NCBI GenBank assembly: GCA_011316305.1 | Contig: SAUG01000114.1 | Coordinates: 62,001-126,000 of the forward strand | Length of the DNA stretch: 64,000 nt | DNA from: Rusavskia elegans | Taxonomy: Eukaryota > Ascomycota > Lecanoromycetes > Teloschistales > Teloschistaceae | Direction: 5' to 3' | In this document: positions 11,566 through 23,529 of the stretch, piece by piece | Layout of the letters: each line of letters opens with the position of its first letter | How positions within the stretch are numbered: the first letter of the stretch is position 1 | Position numbers and translations under genes: made by a program | The notes under the pieces: model-generated | Told to the model about the DNA's origin: nothing | What the model saw: only the letters and a program-made list of their open reading frames with translations | Database searches by the model: none

Positions 11566-12312
11566 ATATATATAAATATAGTTCTAGTAAATATTAATTA
11601 GATTAGTAATTTATTAAATCAAAATAATAAAATTTATAATAACGCTAAAAGATGATTTAGTATATAAAAATATTATAAAATCGATTTATAGAAATTTAGA
11701 AAAGATTAGAAATAATAGAATCGGATAAAAAAAAAAATCCGCTAGTATAATAGTAAAAGTAGTATTTTATAATATTATATTTTTAATGGTCTAGCTAATA
11801 ATATTTTAATAAAAATATAAATAAAAGACTAATACTATAGTTTTTCCAAATATCTATCGCTATTAAAAAAGTTTCGAAAATCTAATTCTAAAGATACTAT
11901 TTATTAAACTATATTATAAAATCTTTTAAAATATATTTATAAAAGTTAATTCGGCCGAAACCATTGAAATATAAAATACAATATTAATAGTTTTATAAAA
12001 TTCTTTAGAAAAATATATTATTATTTATCTAATAAATAAATTCATTATTTAATTATATTACTATTTATATACGATTGTGTTAATAATATTTCAATATTAA
12101 TCTAGTAGTATTTTATAGTAAATAATTATTATTTATACTATAAACTTTTAATTTATTAAAAATCTAATTAAGAATTTAAAATTATAATTAGAAAATAATA
12201 AACTATTTAATAACCGAACTCTATATAATTATAATATCTAAAAAGAAAATTTATAATCTAAAATATTTTTAAAAGAAAAAAATATAGATTTTAGCCGTTG
12301 AAATAACTAATG
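11566..12312. other. No gene seen; decayed AT-rich spacer
   Basis: Stops in all frames; nothing matches the families defined here. Confidence 0.5.
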
Positions 12313-12649
12313 TTAATTAAAATATTTATTTAATTATTTGTTTTGGTTTTGGTACCCGGCGAACCAATGGTTCGGTAAGCAAATTAAATATTAGTATACC
12401 AGCATCGAATATACGAAAGCAGAATTTATATTCTAGTTTTATTAACGTAAATAACTGTTCTTTGGAATTTAAATTTAAATTTCTTTAATAATATAACGAA
12501 TCCTTCTACTAATAATTTAATATAGAAACTTTTATAGATAAATATATCTCGCAGTTATCGTATTTTTTATTTCTTTTATCGGTAATATAAATTCTATAAT
12601 ACTATATTCTCGTAAATACTACGATTTACTAAAACCTTTTATATATATA

Positions 12650-13081
12650 TACGATTAATTATTCGGATTTTGATTTTAGTCTTTTACGAATTTTAACGCT
12701 AGAGGCGTTAAACCGTTTAGATTACGCAATTATTCTCTGGTACTTAAGTATTTTTTTATCGAGAACTCGAATAAAGGACTCCTAAAGGAGCTAGATCTAG
12801 ACTTAAATCTAGAGTGAAATCGTAATCTATTTAACCTTATTAATTAATTTAATTTACTTCGATTAGAAACGGCTAGGCCGAGATAATCTACTATATAAGC
12901 TCTCTATATAAAAACTCTATATAAAAATCGACTTTATTAATAGAAAAAACTCAAGTATTAAAGTTAGCTTTCGAGGGATTTAAACCTCCGACCCGCTAGA
13001 TTAACTCCGCTAACTCCGAGATGGAACGCGGATCCGTTAGACCTCCAGGTTACGCAGCGTTACTACTGCGTAACCCAGGCC
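12650..13081 (-). mobile_element. tRNA-derived SINE inside family A
   Basis: Reverse complement of the SINE; the 5' end (GGCCTGGGTTACGC) is at 13,081. The flanking duplication begins AAAACCTTTTATATATAT on both sides (from 12,631 and from 13,082), long but blurred by the AT tail. A short TSD-flanked insertion with A/B boxes is typical of SINE retroposition. Confidence 0.88.
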
Positions 13082-13282
13082 AAAACCTTTTATATATATA
13101 TATATTCCCGTAATAGCTATACCGTAGCTAAATTAGACGGTAGTACTTTTATCTATAATAGCTATATCTATCCGCGGGGACGTCGACTACTTTAAAGTAG
13201 TTAGAATAAACTATTTTAACTTCGATAAAAATAGCTTTTTTACTATTTTTAAAATATACTATCCGACTTCTCTACTCTCTTT

Positions 13283-13442
13283 TAGACTGGCCACTTCGGT
13301 CCAAAGTAGTAACCCGACTTCGCGATAAACGTGGCTAACGCGTCAAAATTACTAGTTAAAGTTAGTTTTCTTTCTAATACGGTTAGAAACTCGGGTCGGT
13401 TCCTCCGATCCGGGTTCGAAACCCGATAAAACGGCCAGACTA
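13283..13442. mobile_element. hAT-MITE, short form (160 bp)
   Basis: TAGACTGGCC ... GGCCAGACTA, 160 bp. Flanks CTCTCTTT and CTTCCTTT each differ by one C-to-T change from a shared CTCCCTTT, so the 8-bp TSD has been mutated independently on both sides. Inserted in family A. Confidence 0.88.
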
Positions 13443-13932
13443 CTTCCTTTTAATTTAATCGACCGGGTAAAACTTCTAGCCGTAGTAGCTAGCGTACTAG
13501 CTAGTAACTATTTTATAGCTAACGACTTTCTTAAAACTATATAAACTAAAAAGTACTTTAATAATTTAGCGGAACGTTTAGATACGGGTTATATAATAAA
13601 TATAGCCGAAACGACTACTATTTAAAATTACTTCGTATTATAGTAGATAGATATAGCGGAAATATTAGATATTTATATTCGTTTATAACGTCGAGGAAAA
13701 ACTAGATAGTAAAGAATTCCTAATCGCGAATAAAAAAGAAAATAGTTAAATAGAAATAATTAACTACGCTGTAAATTTTACCTGACGAATATATCTTTAG
13801 CTGTGAGAATTTCTTTATACGTAAATATAATAATCGTTGCCGTATATAACGTTGATAAAATATAAATATATATATATGAAAACTCAATATAATTCCAGAT
13901 AGAAATCTTTAAAAAAGAATTAATTAAAATAT

Positions 13933-14792
13933 ATTACCATTCCATATTATTTAAATTATTAACTATAATTTAAATTAAAAATTTAAAATAATAATTGTAT
14001 ATAAAATCTATAGCATTCTACTATTTAATATAATTATAAATTAGATTAAATCGAGTTTCTACTAGTTTCCATTTTATAATCCGATTTAACTTTCGATTCT
14101 AATATTAGAAACCCATCCGAATCGTTTAACGGGTCGGATCGAATTAATTTATTAAAATTCGGATCGGATTTCCGAAATATTAATAGAAATTTTTATCGAA
14201 GTAGTCAATTTAATAATATTTTTATATTTTTATATTTTCTAAAAATTCACCGTTTATTTATTAAAAGGTTTTTTTAATTATGGTTTCTCTAATAGATTTA
14301 ATAAAGAAAATTTTAAAAATACTTTTTAAATATATAGAATTTCAATTCAAATTTGTTTAGTAATATAACGTATTCTTCCATCGATAATTTAACGAACGTT
14401 TATAAATAATAAAAATCTTGGCTTTTTTATATAAATTAAAAGTTTTGATATTAAAATAAATTCGCTAGATTGAAAGATTAATAATATTCGATTTCTATAT
14501 TAAATATTAAAAGAAATAGATTTAATATTACTAAAACGCTTTTTAAATAACTTAATATTATAAAATCGGATAGAAGTAAAGATAATATTAATTTTTTTCT
14601 ATAATTTTTCTAAATTAAACTTTATATATATAATTTATAATTAGAATTTAAAAAAAATACTAGTATTTCGATAGTTAAATTTTTCAATTTCAATGTTTTT
14701 TAATATAGAATTAGATAATCTTTTAAATTTTTATACTAAAATTTTACGTTTTTTAATATAGAAAATTTAAAATTAATTTTTAAATATATTCG
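13933..14792. other. No intact gene; decayed repeat fragments
   Basis: About 14,060-14,190 resembles a hAT-MITE interior on the minus strand (GTCGGATCGAATTAATTTATTAAAATTCGG), and about 14,335-14,400 resembles the A leader (TTTAGTAATATAACG). Otherwise unassignable. Confidence 0.45.
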
Positions 14793-15060
14793 TAGACTGG
14801 CCGGTTCGGGTCGGATTTCCGTCGAACCGTCAGGTATCTGACCCGATTTTAGTAATCCGACCCGGGTTCGATCTACTAAACGGTCAGGTCGGATTATAGA
14901 TTCTAATCCGATTTTCGGATCGTATTATAGATTTTAATCCGAAAATTCGATCTAAAAACCCGATCCGACACGATTTATAATTATTTAATAGTAGAAAATA
15001 GAAATAATTACAGATAATATAAAACGGTTATATATTCTATTTAATACTGGTTTATATAAC
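14793..15060. mobile_element. hAT-MITE, truncated
   Basis: Starts TAGACTGGCCGGTTCGGGTCGG, then GTCGAACCGTCAGGTATC. The right TIR is missing. Confidence 0.65.
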
Positions 15061-15070
15061 GGTTATTAGA

Positions 15071-15240
15071 TTAGATATTTCAGGTCGGATTCCCGTCGAA
15101 CCGTCGGATATCCGATCCGAATTTTAGCGGGTTAAACTAACCCGACCCGTTAAACGGATCGGGTCGAATTCTAATATTAGAACCGAGAGTCGGATAGAGT
15201 TATAAAATAGAATTCGATAGAAATCTAATCCGATCCGATT
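15071..15240. mobile_element. hAT-MITE, truncated second copy
   Basis: A second left end in the same orientation (TCAGGTCGGATTCCCGTCG, GAACCGTCGGATATCCG) directly after the first; the right end is absent. A tandem pair of related MITE left halves. Confidence 0.55.
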
Positions 15241-15689
15241 TATAATTATATTAGATAATCGAATATTATAGTTTTTATAAACGATTATTATTTAAAGTAT
15301 ATTAATTTAATTATATAAAATTATTTAGGTTATATAAAGCGGTTATAGATTTTATTTTATACTAGCTAATATAACGGCTTTATTTTATATTTTTTTCTTT
15401 TAGAAAAATTCTAGACCGTATATTTTTTTTCTAGTTTTTTTATTTATATAGTTCGGTTATTAACTAGTTTATTATTTTCTAATTTTATCTCTAAATTTTT
15501 TATTGGATTTTTAATAAACTAAAAGTTTTAAATTTAAATAGTAACTCGTTTAGTTTAAATTACTATTTAATTAATATTTAAATCAATATTTAAATAAAAT
15601 ATATATAATTGTATATAAATAATAGTATAAAAAAGTAATATTTTTATTTAATAAATAAATAATAATATATACTTTTATATAATTCTATA

Positions 15690-17500
15690 AAGCCGCTGAC
15701 GCCGTATTCTATATTCTAATAATTCTAGCCGAACTAACTATTTCTATAGCGATATTTTCGAGAATTTCGCGGTATAGTCTAGTAAATAGTACTTTTAGAA
15801 ATAGATTATCGAAGTTCTTTTAGTAGTAACGGATATTTCGGAAAACTATAGTACTGGTTTTCTATTTACGTTTCTATTAATATATTATTAGCTAGACTAT
15901 TTAGACAATATTATTCTAAAATATTACTTTTACCGCTATACTAGTAGCTTTCTCTTTTTTTTATCCGATTCTACTATTTCTAGTCTTCTCTAGGCTTTTA
16001 TAAATCGGTTTTATAATATTTTTATATATTAAAATATCTTTTAAAACTATTATATAATTTATTATATTACTTTAATATATTACTAGTCTGATTAATACGT
16101 ACTATGATTTTATTTATACGATATAAAAAATAGATCGACGAGTAATATAATTCGATATATATTATATTAGAAATATACGGTAATAGTTAATTAATTAAAA
16201 AAAGAAAATCAAAAGAAATATTTAGTTATTTAGTATAATCGTCGGCTAGACTTCGGCTAAAGTAAACGAGTCCGTATATTTCTATAAACTACTAGCGTAG
16301 TCTACTATATATTTTTTTATACCTTTAGTAACTATATTATATATATTCTTTTAAATATTAATAATATATTTCTACTATATTATCTATATTTCTATCTAGT
16401 ATCCCGCTGTATTTAAATTAAGATTACTATCTATAAAATCTAAATCGGTCGTAAACTACGAACGCGGTAGAAAGTAGTCGGAATCTAAATATATATTCTA
16501 TAAAAAATAAAATATAGAACGTATTATTATATATATACGCTTCTAGAAACTAAAGGGAACCGATATATAGAAAAATATAGATTTAGATACTAAAGTCCTT
16601 TTAGAATAAAATACTAGAGACGAAGAAACGGACGAAAGAATTAGTAAAATACTTTATAGTAATATAATAAAATAATATAGACGATACTAGATACTAATTT
16701 ATATATAATATTATACTATAAAACTAAATTCCGTATTAAAGTCCGCTAAATAAAAGCGGAAGAAATAATATTTATTAATTAGATAAAATAGAAACGGAAT
16801 AAAATAATATCTTAAAATAATATTTTAAATATAAATAGAACTATCTAATTTATAATTATTAATTTCTAATATATTATTAAATTTACTATAGTTACTAAAA
16901 GTATAGACGGAAAAATTTTAACAAAATAAATAGCTCTAATTATTAATTATAACTAATTATAAATAATCTATTATAGCGGCTTTAAAGAATTCAAAACCGC
17001 TAGAATACTAAAATCCCTATAAAAATAATCGAAATTTACTAAAAAGTTTAGTAATTATAGTAATACAGCTAATATAGCTATCGAGTCTCCGTATAAAAAG
17101 GAGGACGAAAATACTAATAATATCGTCGAAGTTAATAGTAAAAACCAAGTAGTAAAGAGATATTCTACTAAATAGAATAATATTAAACTCGAAGATAATA
17201 AAAGTTTAGCTGAAAATATTAACTTTAATCAAGACGAAAATAAAGATAAAGATAAAGGTAAAAATATAGAAAAAGAGAGGAATATAGAAAAAAAAGCGGA
17301 AATAAAGACCGAAGACGATAGAAATAAAAAAATAAAAAAGATTATTAAACTTTCTAACTAGTTACCTATATCTAGAAATAGTGGACTTGGATAAATATAT
17401 TACTTCGATATATTACTTTATTATTAATAAAAGAATAAATTTTATCGAAATAAAATCTTTTATTATAAAATTATAGATTAAAAGTCTTTATATTCGTAGA
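15690..17500 (+). mobile_element. Element F (unidentified), best copy
   Basis: Two decayed coding stretches. About 16,390-16,690 reads residues such as KSKSVVNYERGRK with TAG at Gln positions. 17,060-17,390 reads a Lys/Glu/Asn-rich tail (ESPYKKEDENTNNIVEV, then many KDK/KEK runs) with only one or two TAGs. Copies lie at 8,826-11,080 (minus) and 60,410-60,797 (5'-truncated). A charged, low-complexity C-terminus could be a gag/ORF1-type product, but no CCHC, RT or integrase signature was found. Confidence 0.55.
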
Positions 17501-17881
17501 TTTGAATTATTAAATTAATTAAAATTCTTTTTTCGTCCTAAAATATATATAAAAAGATTAAAGTTCTATTATAAAGTAAATTTAATACCTTCGTAGAAGA
17601 TTTAGTAATAAAAGTTTAATAATAGAGAATAAGAAATTAATATTTTAATATTAAATCTTTTTATTATAAACTTTTTAATTTTTTATTTAATTAGATATTA
17701 ATTATCTTTTATATAGCTTTCTTCCCTTTTATAAAGCCTCTGTCCGGGGTTATAATTGAATCATTATATATATACGTTTTATTACCGTAGTTTTTATTCG
17801 GCAATAATAGTCATTATTTATATAGTAAAGAATTTTCGCATTTAAAAGTTAACTAAAGTTTACAGCGCAGTTAATCGTTTT

Positions 17882-18041
17882 TAGACTGGTCACTTCGGTC
17901 CAAAGTGGCGACTCGACTTCGCGATAAACGCGGCTAACGCGTCTAAATTACCAGTTAAAGCTAATTTCCTTTCTAATACGGTTAGAAACTCGGGTCGGTT
18001 CCTCCGATCCGGGTTCGAAACCCGATAAAACGGCCAGACTA
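17882..18041. mobile_element. hAT-MITE, short form, perfect 8-bp TSD
   Basis: TAGACTGGTC ... GGCCAGACTA, 160 bp, flanked by identical ATCGTTTT (17,874-17,881 and 18,042-18,049). The least mutated of the four short copies: it keeps CCAAAGTGGCG and CGCGATAAACGCGGCTAACG. Confidence 0.92.
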
Positions 18042-18261
18042 ATCGTTTTAATTCTATTATATTCTTTATTTAATTACTATTTCTTCTCTATCTAGAATTT
18101 CTCTATACTATCTCGAAATACGTACGATTATAAACTACTAATATAACTTCCAGGACTATCTACTAGGCGATAATACTATCTTTTATCTTTATTACTTCGT
18201 TTTCGTCTATAGTCGTACTTGAATCTAGACGGCCTACTAACCTATCTAGATACTCGACGAT

Positions 18262-18693
18262 TAGTCTGGCCACTTCGGTACGGGTTCCCGTCGGTATTTA
18301 GGAACCGACCCGATTTTTTAGTAAGTCGATTCGAACCGACCCGCCAAGCGGTCGGTTCCGGGTCGAACCCGGGAATCCGACGGGAACCCGCTAAATATTT
18401 TTTATTAATTAAATATCTAAATATTATAATTAACTATTTAATTAATAATATAATATAATATTAAATGAATTAGATAATTATATACAAAGATAATATATTT
18501 AAATAATGTATTTTATCTAACTAGAACCTTTCTAGCTAGCGTGATCAATCAATTAAAATTTTTTTAAATAATTCGTATAATTTTTATATTAGAATTATAC
18601 TTTTATACTAGAGCTTGGCGTCTTAGCGGTTCCGAATCGGGTCGGGTCGATTTTTCGATCTCGGGTTCGAAACCCGATCCGACGGCCAGTCTA
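18262..18693. mobile_element. hAT-MITE, long form, 8-bp TSD
   Basis: TAGTCTGGCC ... GGCCAGTCTA, 432 bp. Flanks TCGACGAT and TCGACGAC differ by one C/T. Inserted in family B. Confidence 0.9.
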
Positions 18694-19334
18694 TCGACGA
18701 CTGCCAGTTTAACTACCAGTTTAACTACTAGTTTAGATTTCTGCTCGTATTCTAGTAAAATAAAAGTTTTTACTAGAAGTTTAATATAGTTACTAAAGTT
18801 ATATAGCTCCGGCGGATTTAGAATACGAGGTTTTAACGTCGTATTTAGGACTACCGGATCCTAGAATTCGAAGTCCGTTATAGTAGACGGACTGGCGAGG
18901 ATTCGATCGACGTAATCGAATAGTTCGAATTCGGCGGTTTTAAATTCTATTCTTTTAAATTAGAAAGATATAATCGTAGTTTATTAATAGAAATTCTATA
19001 TATATTAGCCTACTGTCTAAACTATTACGGAAGATACGTATATTAGATACGATAGTAGATACTAGTAAAAGAAAACGAAGAAAAAGCGACTGTAAGATAT
19101 ATATATATACGAAATATCTACTACGTTATATTTTAAATAAACTATAGGAATTTATATTATAAATATATTATAAAATATATTAGTATTAATTTTATATAAT
19201 TCTTTAGTTTAAATTAATTAGACTGGAATATTAGTTTGTATATCGTATATCCAACGTTTGCGTACTAATACTAAAATAAATTACTTACGGAACCGACGGT
19301 TGATCGGATACCAAAAAAACAAATAAAATAATAA

Positions 19335-20139
19335 ACTAACTTTCTTTACTTTAGTTTTTAGCTAAATATTACTATTTTGAATATAAAAAGCTATTTCTAT
19401 ATAATTGAATTAAATTTCGAAATTTTATCTAAAGTTTTTATAAAAGTATTTTATATAAATCTATTATAAAAAAAGAATCGATAATTATTATTTTAAAATT
19501 TTATTAAATTTAATTCAAGAAAATCTTTATAATATTTAGATTATCTACTATTTTATAAAATATATTAATATATTAAATTTCTATTGAAAATTTTAATTTT
19601 TTTTAATTTTTTTAATTTTTTTAATTTTTTTAATTTTTTTAATTTTTTTAAAGCCTAAATTACTTTAAATAATCTAGTAACTAAATTACTAGTTTGTAAT
19701 TTATATAATTTAAATAAATTTATATTATATTAACTTTATTGTTTTAATAATTCTAGAATATATCAATTAATTTATAAAAACTAAATATAAAAACTATATA
19801 AAGCTGATTTTTTTAAATTTATTAAAATACTAAAATTATAAATATTTAATTTCTTAATCAATTATTTAAATTTATAGTTTTATTATAAAAATAAAAACAT
19901 TTAAATAGACTTTATAATATAATAAATAGTAAACTATTTAATAATAACTAATAAACCAATAAATTTTTTTAATTCTATTTAAATATTATAAAAAAGCTAT
20001 TTCAATAATATAGTTATTATAATTACTATTAAAAATATAATATAAAATATTATTTTATATTTAAATTTGGTAATTGTAAATAAATTAATCGATATATATC
20101 TATAAATTTAAATTATATTTATAAATAATATAAATTTAT
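19335..20139. repeat. AT-rich spacer with (AATTTTTTT)n microsatellite
   Basis: 19,591-19,651 is about seven units of a 9-bp AATTTTTTT motif. The rest is decayed sequence with no gene seen. Confidence 0.7.
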
Positions 20140-20322
20140 TATTATAACGAAGTCAAATATAGATAATATCTGGATGGTAGAAGATTGATTGTTCTATAGA
20201 GGAGATCTGTAGGTATAAAAGATATGTACTAAAGCCGCTATCTAATCTAGCGAGCCGTATTAAATCTAATCGGATAATTTATTTATATACCTTTCGGCTT
20301 TATAAAAGCTTGCTCTATAATA
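20140..20322 (+). repeat. Element E left LTR
   Basis: 183 bp. Both terminal dinucleotides are RIP-altered (TA...TA). Carries the shared CTATCTAATCTAGCGAGCCGT block. Confidence 0.88.
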
Positions 20323-20339
20323 AATACTTTAAAAAGAGA

Positions 20340-20890
20340 AAAAGATATCGCTTTCGATACTATAACGAGCGCTAGCGAGATTATTAATTCTACTATATAT
20401 AGTATACGCCTAAATATATCTGCTATTTCTTCTATACGCGCCGTATAGTTCCTAGAACTGTAGATGCTATTATTATAAGAATTGTTATTATCTTTAGGGT
20501 TTCTAACGAATATATAGATATCTTTTTCGTTCGCGCTACTAAATTTGGTATTAGCTTGCTAGTTATAATTTAGATTTAGCTTAAAGTCCTAGTTACTACG
20601 CGACGGAGTTTTAATTCGACGCTAAATAGATTAGGATAAATACTAGAAAATTTATTAAAGAGTTTAGTAACGAGATTCCTACTAGAATAAATTATTAGGT
20701 AGTCCGCGCTATTAACGATACAGCTACTAAAGTTAGTTCTCCTACGAATTATATAAAGATTACTATATATTCTAGCGAGATAGTATCTAATTCTACTAGC
20801 GTTAAAGTCGCTGAAGATTTTTAGAGAGCTTTATTATATAAAATCTTTTCTAGGCTGTTTTCTTAGCTTCCAGTTATAGAATAAATAATA
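20340..20890 (+). pseudogene. Decayed ORF in element E
   Basis: One frame reads with only scattered TAGs, for example AINDTATKVSSPTNYIKI and YSSEIVSNSTSVKVAEDF between about 20,700 and 20,830. Position just inside the left LTR suggests a gag-like product, but no family motif is visible. Confidence 0.4.
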
Positions 20891-23065
20891 GAAAGGTCGA
20901 TTTCTCGGAGGATTCGTTAATATTATACTATAGATTTAGTATAAAATAGTTCTAGGCCTAGAGAATTTATTAGTATTCGTCCTTAAATTCTATATCGCGG
21001 GTATAATATACTACCGATTAGATATAGTCGGAAATCGAACGTTAGGAACGGATATCCTCGATCGAAAGTTTATTAACTTAGAAGAACGTTATAGTATTAG
21101 ATATACGTATTTTAAAACGCTAAGTAAATAGTTTCTCCTATATCTAGAATCCTTTTTTTCTTTAAAATATTATTTAATATATATTATTAAACTCTATAAC
21201 GTATTAGATTTAAACTATTTTTTAAAGATATAAATAAAAGTATTTATAAATATATAAGGATTCTAGAATCTATATAAATATTTTAGCCTAGTTTAAAAAA
21301 AATATATTACGATACTAGGTATAATCGCCGATAATAATAAAATTTCCTTTACTATAGGTAGTTTATAATAGGTAAAGATCGAAATATCCGATTTCGGATA
21401 TTTTAAATTTACTTCTCTATTCTTTATTCTTTACCGTTTTAATAAGATCTCGAATTTTGCCGCCGGTACTACTATAATCGGAGCGGATAGATAAACTTTT
21501 ATAAAATAACCTACGTAATAAAGCCTCGCTAGAAGGAGATTTAGAAGTCTAATAAACGAATTTAGCGGTAAAATACCTACTTTAAAAGTAAGTATCCGTT
21601 CTTAAATAAAACGTTAATATAAAATTATCTAAAACGTTTAATTAATTTAAAATCCATTAAAAATTAATTTCTAGTTAATAAAAACTTTATATCGATTTTA
21701 AATCTATAGATAGTTCGATTTTACTAGAAATTTTATAGAAATTAAACGTTATATCTAATAGTAAATTAATTTAAACTATCTATTAATAATATTCTAATAA
21801 CAAATCGATTATAATATTAAATTAATTACAAATTTAAACGATATTAATATAAAGTTAATTAGAAGTTAAAATAAACTAAAAGATATAATAAACTAGAAGT
21901 TAAAGTTAATTAGGAATTCGAATATTAACTTTTTAAAAAATTATATTTAAATAACCGACTTTCGCGTAATTAATTAATAAGTAATACAAGTATATATTAG
22001 ATAGATAGATTAATTCTATATTACGTAACTTCTTCTAAATCTTATCTAATAAAATTCTAATTACTAAATAGTTCAGAGTTCGAATCCCGTTAAAATCTCT
22101 TTTTTAGAAATTTTTATCCGATTTTTACGCCTTCTATAAAATAGGCTAGATAATTATATAATCTATAGGTTCGCTTATTTTTAGCTCTATTTTACTATTA
22201 AAGTTAATAGAGAAACTCGCTATTAACTAGATATTAAATAGATATTAAAATTTCAATTCGTTATTAACGAGTAATCTATAGGTTAATTAATTATAAATAA
22301 ATATCTACTTAGTAAAAAAACCTAGTTTTAACTAAATTCGAAGTTTATATATAACTTTTAATTATATAATATAGCGAGCTAATTTTTAATTCGTTAAAAC
22401 TAACTACTAAAAGAACGTCTTCGCGGAGTTTTCGGGAACGACGAGATTTTAACTAATTAGATGTTAATTAGTTTTTAATATACTATTCAGAAATAGCTAT
22501 TTACCTCTAAAATAGTTTTTTCTTCGCTTAAATTTAAAGAAGGAACTTAATTTTATCTATAGATAACTTTAGCTTACCGAATTATTTATAGCTTTTTTTA
22601 AACTTTTTATTAATAATATTACTAGTATCGTTAATCTAGATTTAGATTTCGCTAATATCTTTTTAAACGTTTTCTGCTGTGGTTTATAATCTGATAAGGA
22701 GCGAATTATATAGCCTCTTTCTAGAACTTTTAGCTCGTTAAAATAACGAAGCTGCTAGAAGGCTCGCCTTTAATACCGATAAGGTTATTATCTTCTATAT
22801 TAAATTTACCGAAACCTGGTACTAGGTCTTCTATATTACTAGATATAGTAACGTAGATTCGTAAGGCGAGTAAGATAAGATAAAGTAAAGTAAAGGCGAT
22901 TAACCTTTATTTAATCCCGGCGGAATTAGCTTATATATACTAGAAAGTAGTTAGAGATAATTCGAACTTCCGGAGAATTTAGAAGACTATACTTACTAGT
23001 ATAGATTTAAAATAAACCTACGTATAATAACGTAAGATAATCAGTATACTATTATTACTACTATT

Positions 23066-23248
23066 TATTATAACGAAATTAAATATAGAAAATAATTAGA
23101 TAGTAGAAGGTTAATTATTCTATAGGGGAAGCCTGCGGGTATAAAAGGTACGTATTAAAATCGCTATCTAATCTAGCGAGCCGTACTAAACCTAATCGGG
23201 CAACTTATTTACATACCTTTCGGCTTTATAAAAGCTTGCTCCATAACA
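23066..23248 (+). repeat. Element E right LTR
   Basis: 183 bp, same length as the left LTR and better preserved (ends CCATAACA). Differences between the two LTRs are mostly C/T and G/A, as RIP would leave. Confidence 0.88.
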
Positions 23249-23352
23249 TTTATTCTTTTAATTTTTAATCAAAGTAACGAGTTATAAATACTAATTACGA
23301 TTTAAATAGATTTTATAATATAATAGATAATGGGATTTTAATATTTTCTATT

Positions 23353-23516
23353 CTATGCGATTTAATCATTCGGATTTTTGATTGTCTTTCACGAATTAGT
23401 ACTAGAGGTACTAGTCGATCAGATTACGCAATTATTTGGACTCGAATATTTTACCGCGAACTCAGTTTAGGACTCCCGAAGGAGCTAGACCTGGACTAAA
23501 ACCCAGAGAGAAACCG
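23353..23516 (-). mobile_element. SINE, 5'-truncated, 13-bp TSD
   Basis: Matches the 3' ~160 bp of the SINE only (tail at left, ATTCGGATTTTTG; the truncated end at right stops inside the family body). Flanked by identical 13-bp AATATTTTCTATT (23,340-23,352 and 23,517-23,529). 5' truncation with an intact TSD is the hallmark of target-primed reverse transcription. Confidence 0.88.
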
Positions 23517-23529
23517 AATATTTTCTATT

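Larger units (their letters stand above)
12326..13919 (+). mobile_element. Family A element, 13-bp TSD, split by SINE and MITE
   Basis: Flanked by identical 13-bp TTAATTAAAATAT (12,313-12,325 and 13,920-13,932). The 5' hairpin segment ACCAATGGTTCGG is nearly intact. Contains a minus-strand SINE (12,650-13,081) and a short hAT-MITE (13,283-13,442); excising both leaves about 1 kb, the normal A length. Confidence 0.9.
17724..19334 (-). mobile_element. Family B element, split by two hAT-MITEs
   Basis: The reverse complement matches 3,493-4,497: 5' end at right (CCAAAAAAACAAATAAAA, ACCGACGGTTGATCGG), 3' end at left (CTGTCCGGGGTTATAATTG). Contains a short hAT-MITE (17,882-18,041) and a long one (18,262-18,693). 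Possible TSD TAGCTTTCTT / TAACTTTCTT with one G/A difference. The B frame is still visible between about 18,700 and 18,960. Confidence 0.82.
20140..23248 (+). mobile_element. Element E: short LTR retrotransposon, 5-bp TSD
   Basis: Two direct repeats of exactly 183 bp (20,140-20,322 and 23,066-23,248) bound a 3,109-bp unit flanked by identical TTTAT (20,135-20,139 and 23,249-23,253). LTR ends are TATTATAACG...ATAATA (5') and TATTATAACG...ATAACA (3'), consistent with original TG...CA. The 2.74-kb interior is too short for a full gag-pol and shows no RT or integrase motif, so it looks non-autonomous (LARD-like). No convincing primer-binding site or polypurine tract; strand is set by the readable frame near 20,690-20,830. 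Confidence 0.85.

Noticed and set aside
18219..18458. 79-codon plus-strand frame
   Set aside because: Crosses the boundary of family B and a hAT-MITE; a chance opening in CpG-retaining MITE sequence.
22060..22110. B-box-like GAGTTCGAATCCCG inside element E, possible tRNA
   Set aside because: No A box or pairing stems at tRNA distances; could be a decayed tRNA-derived insert but not supportable.
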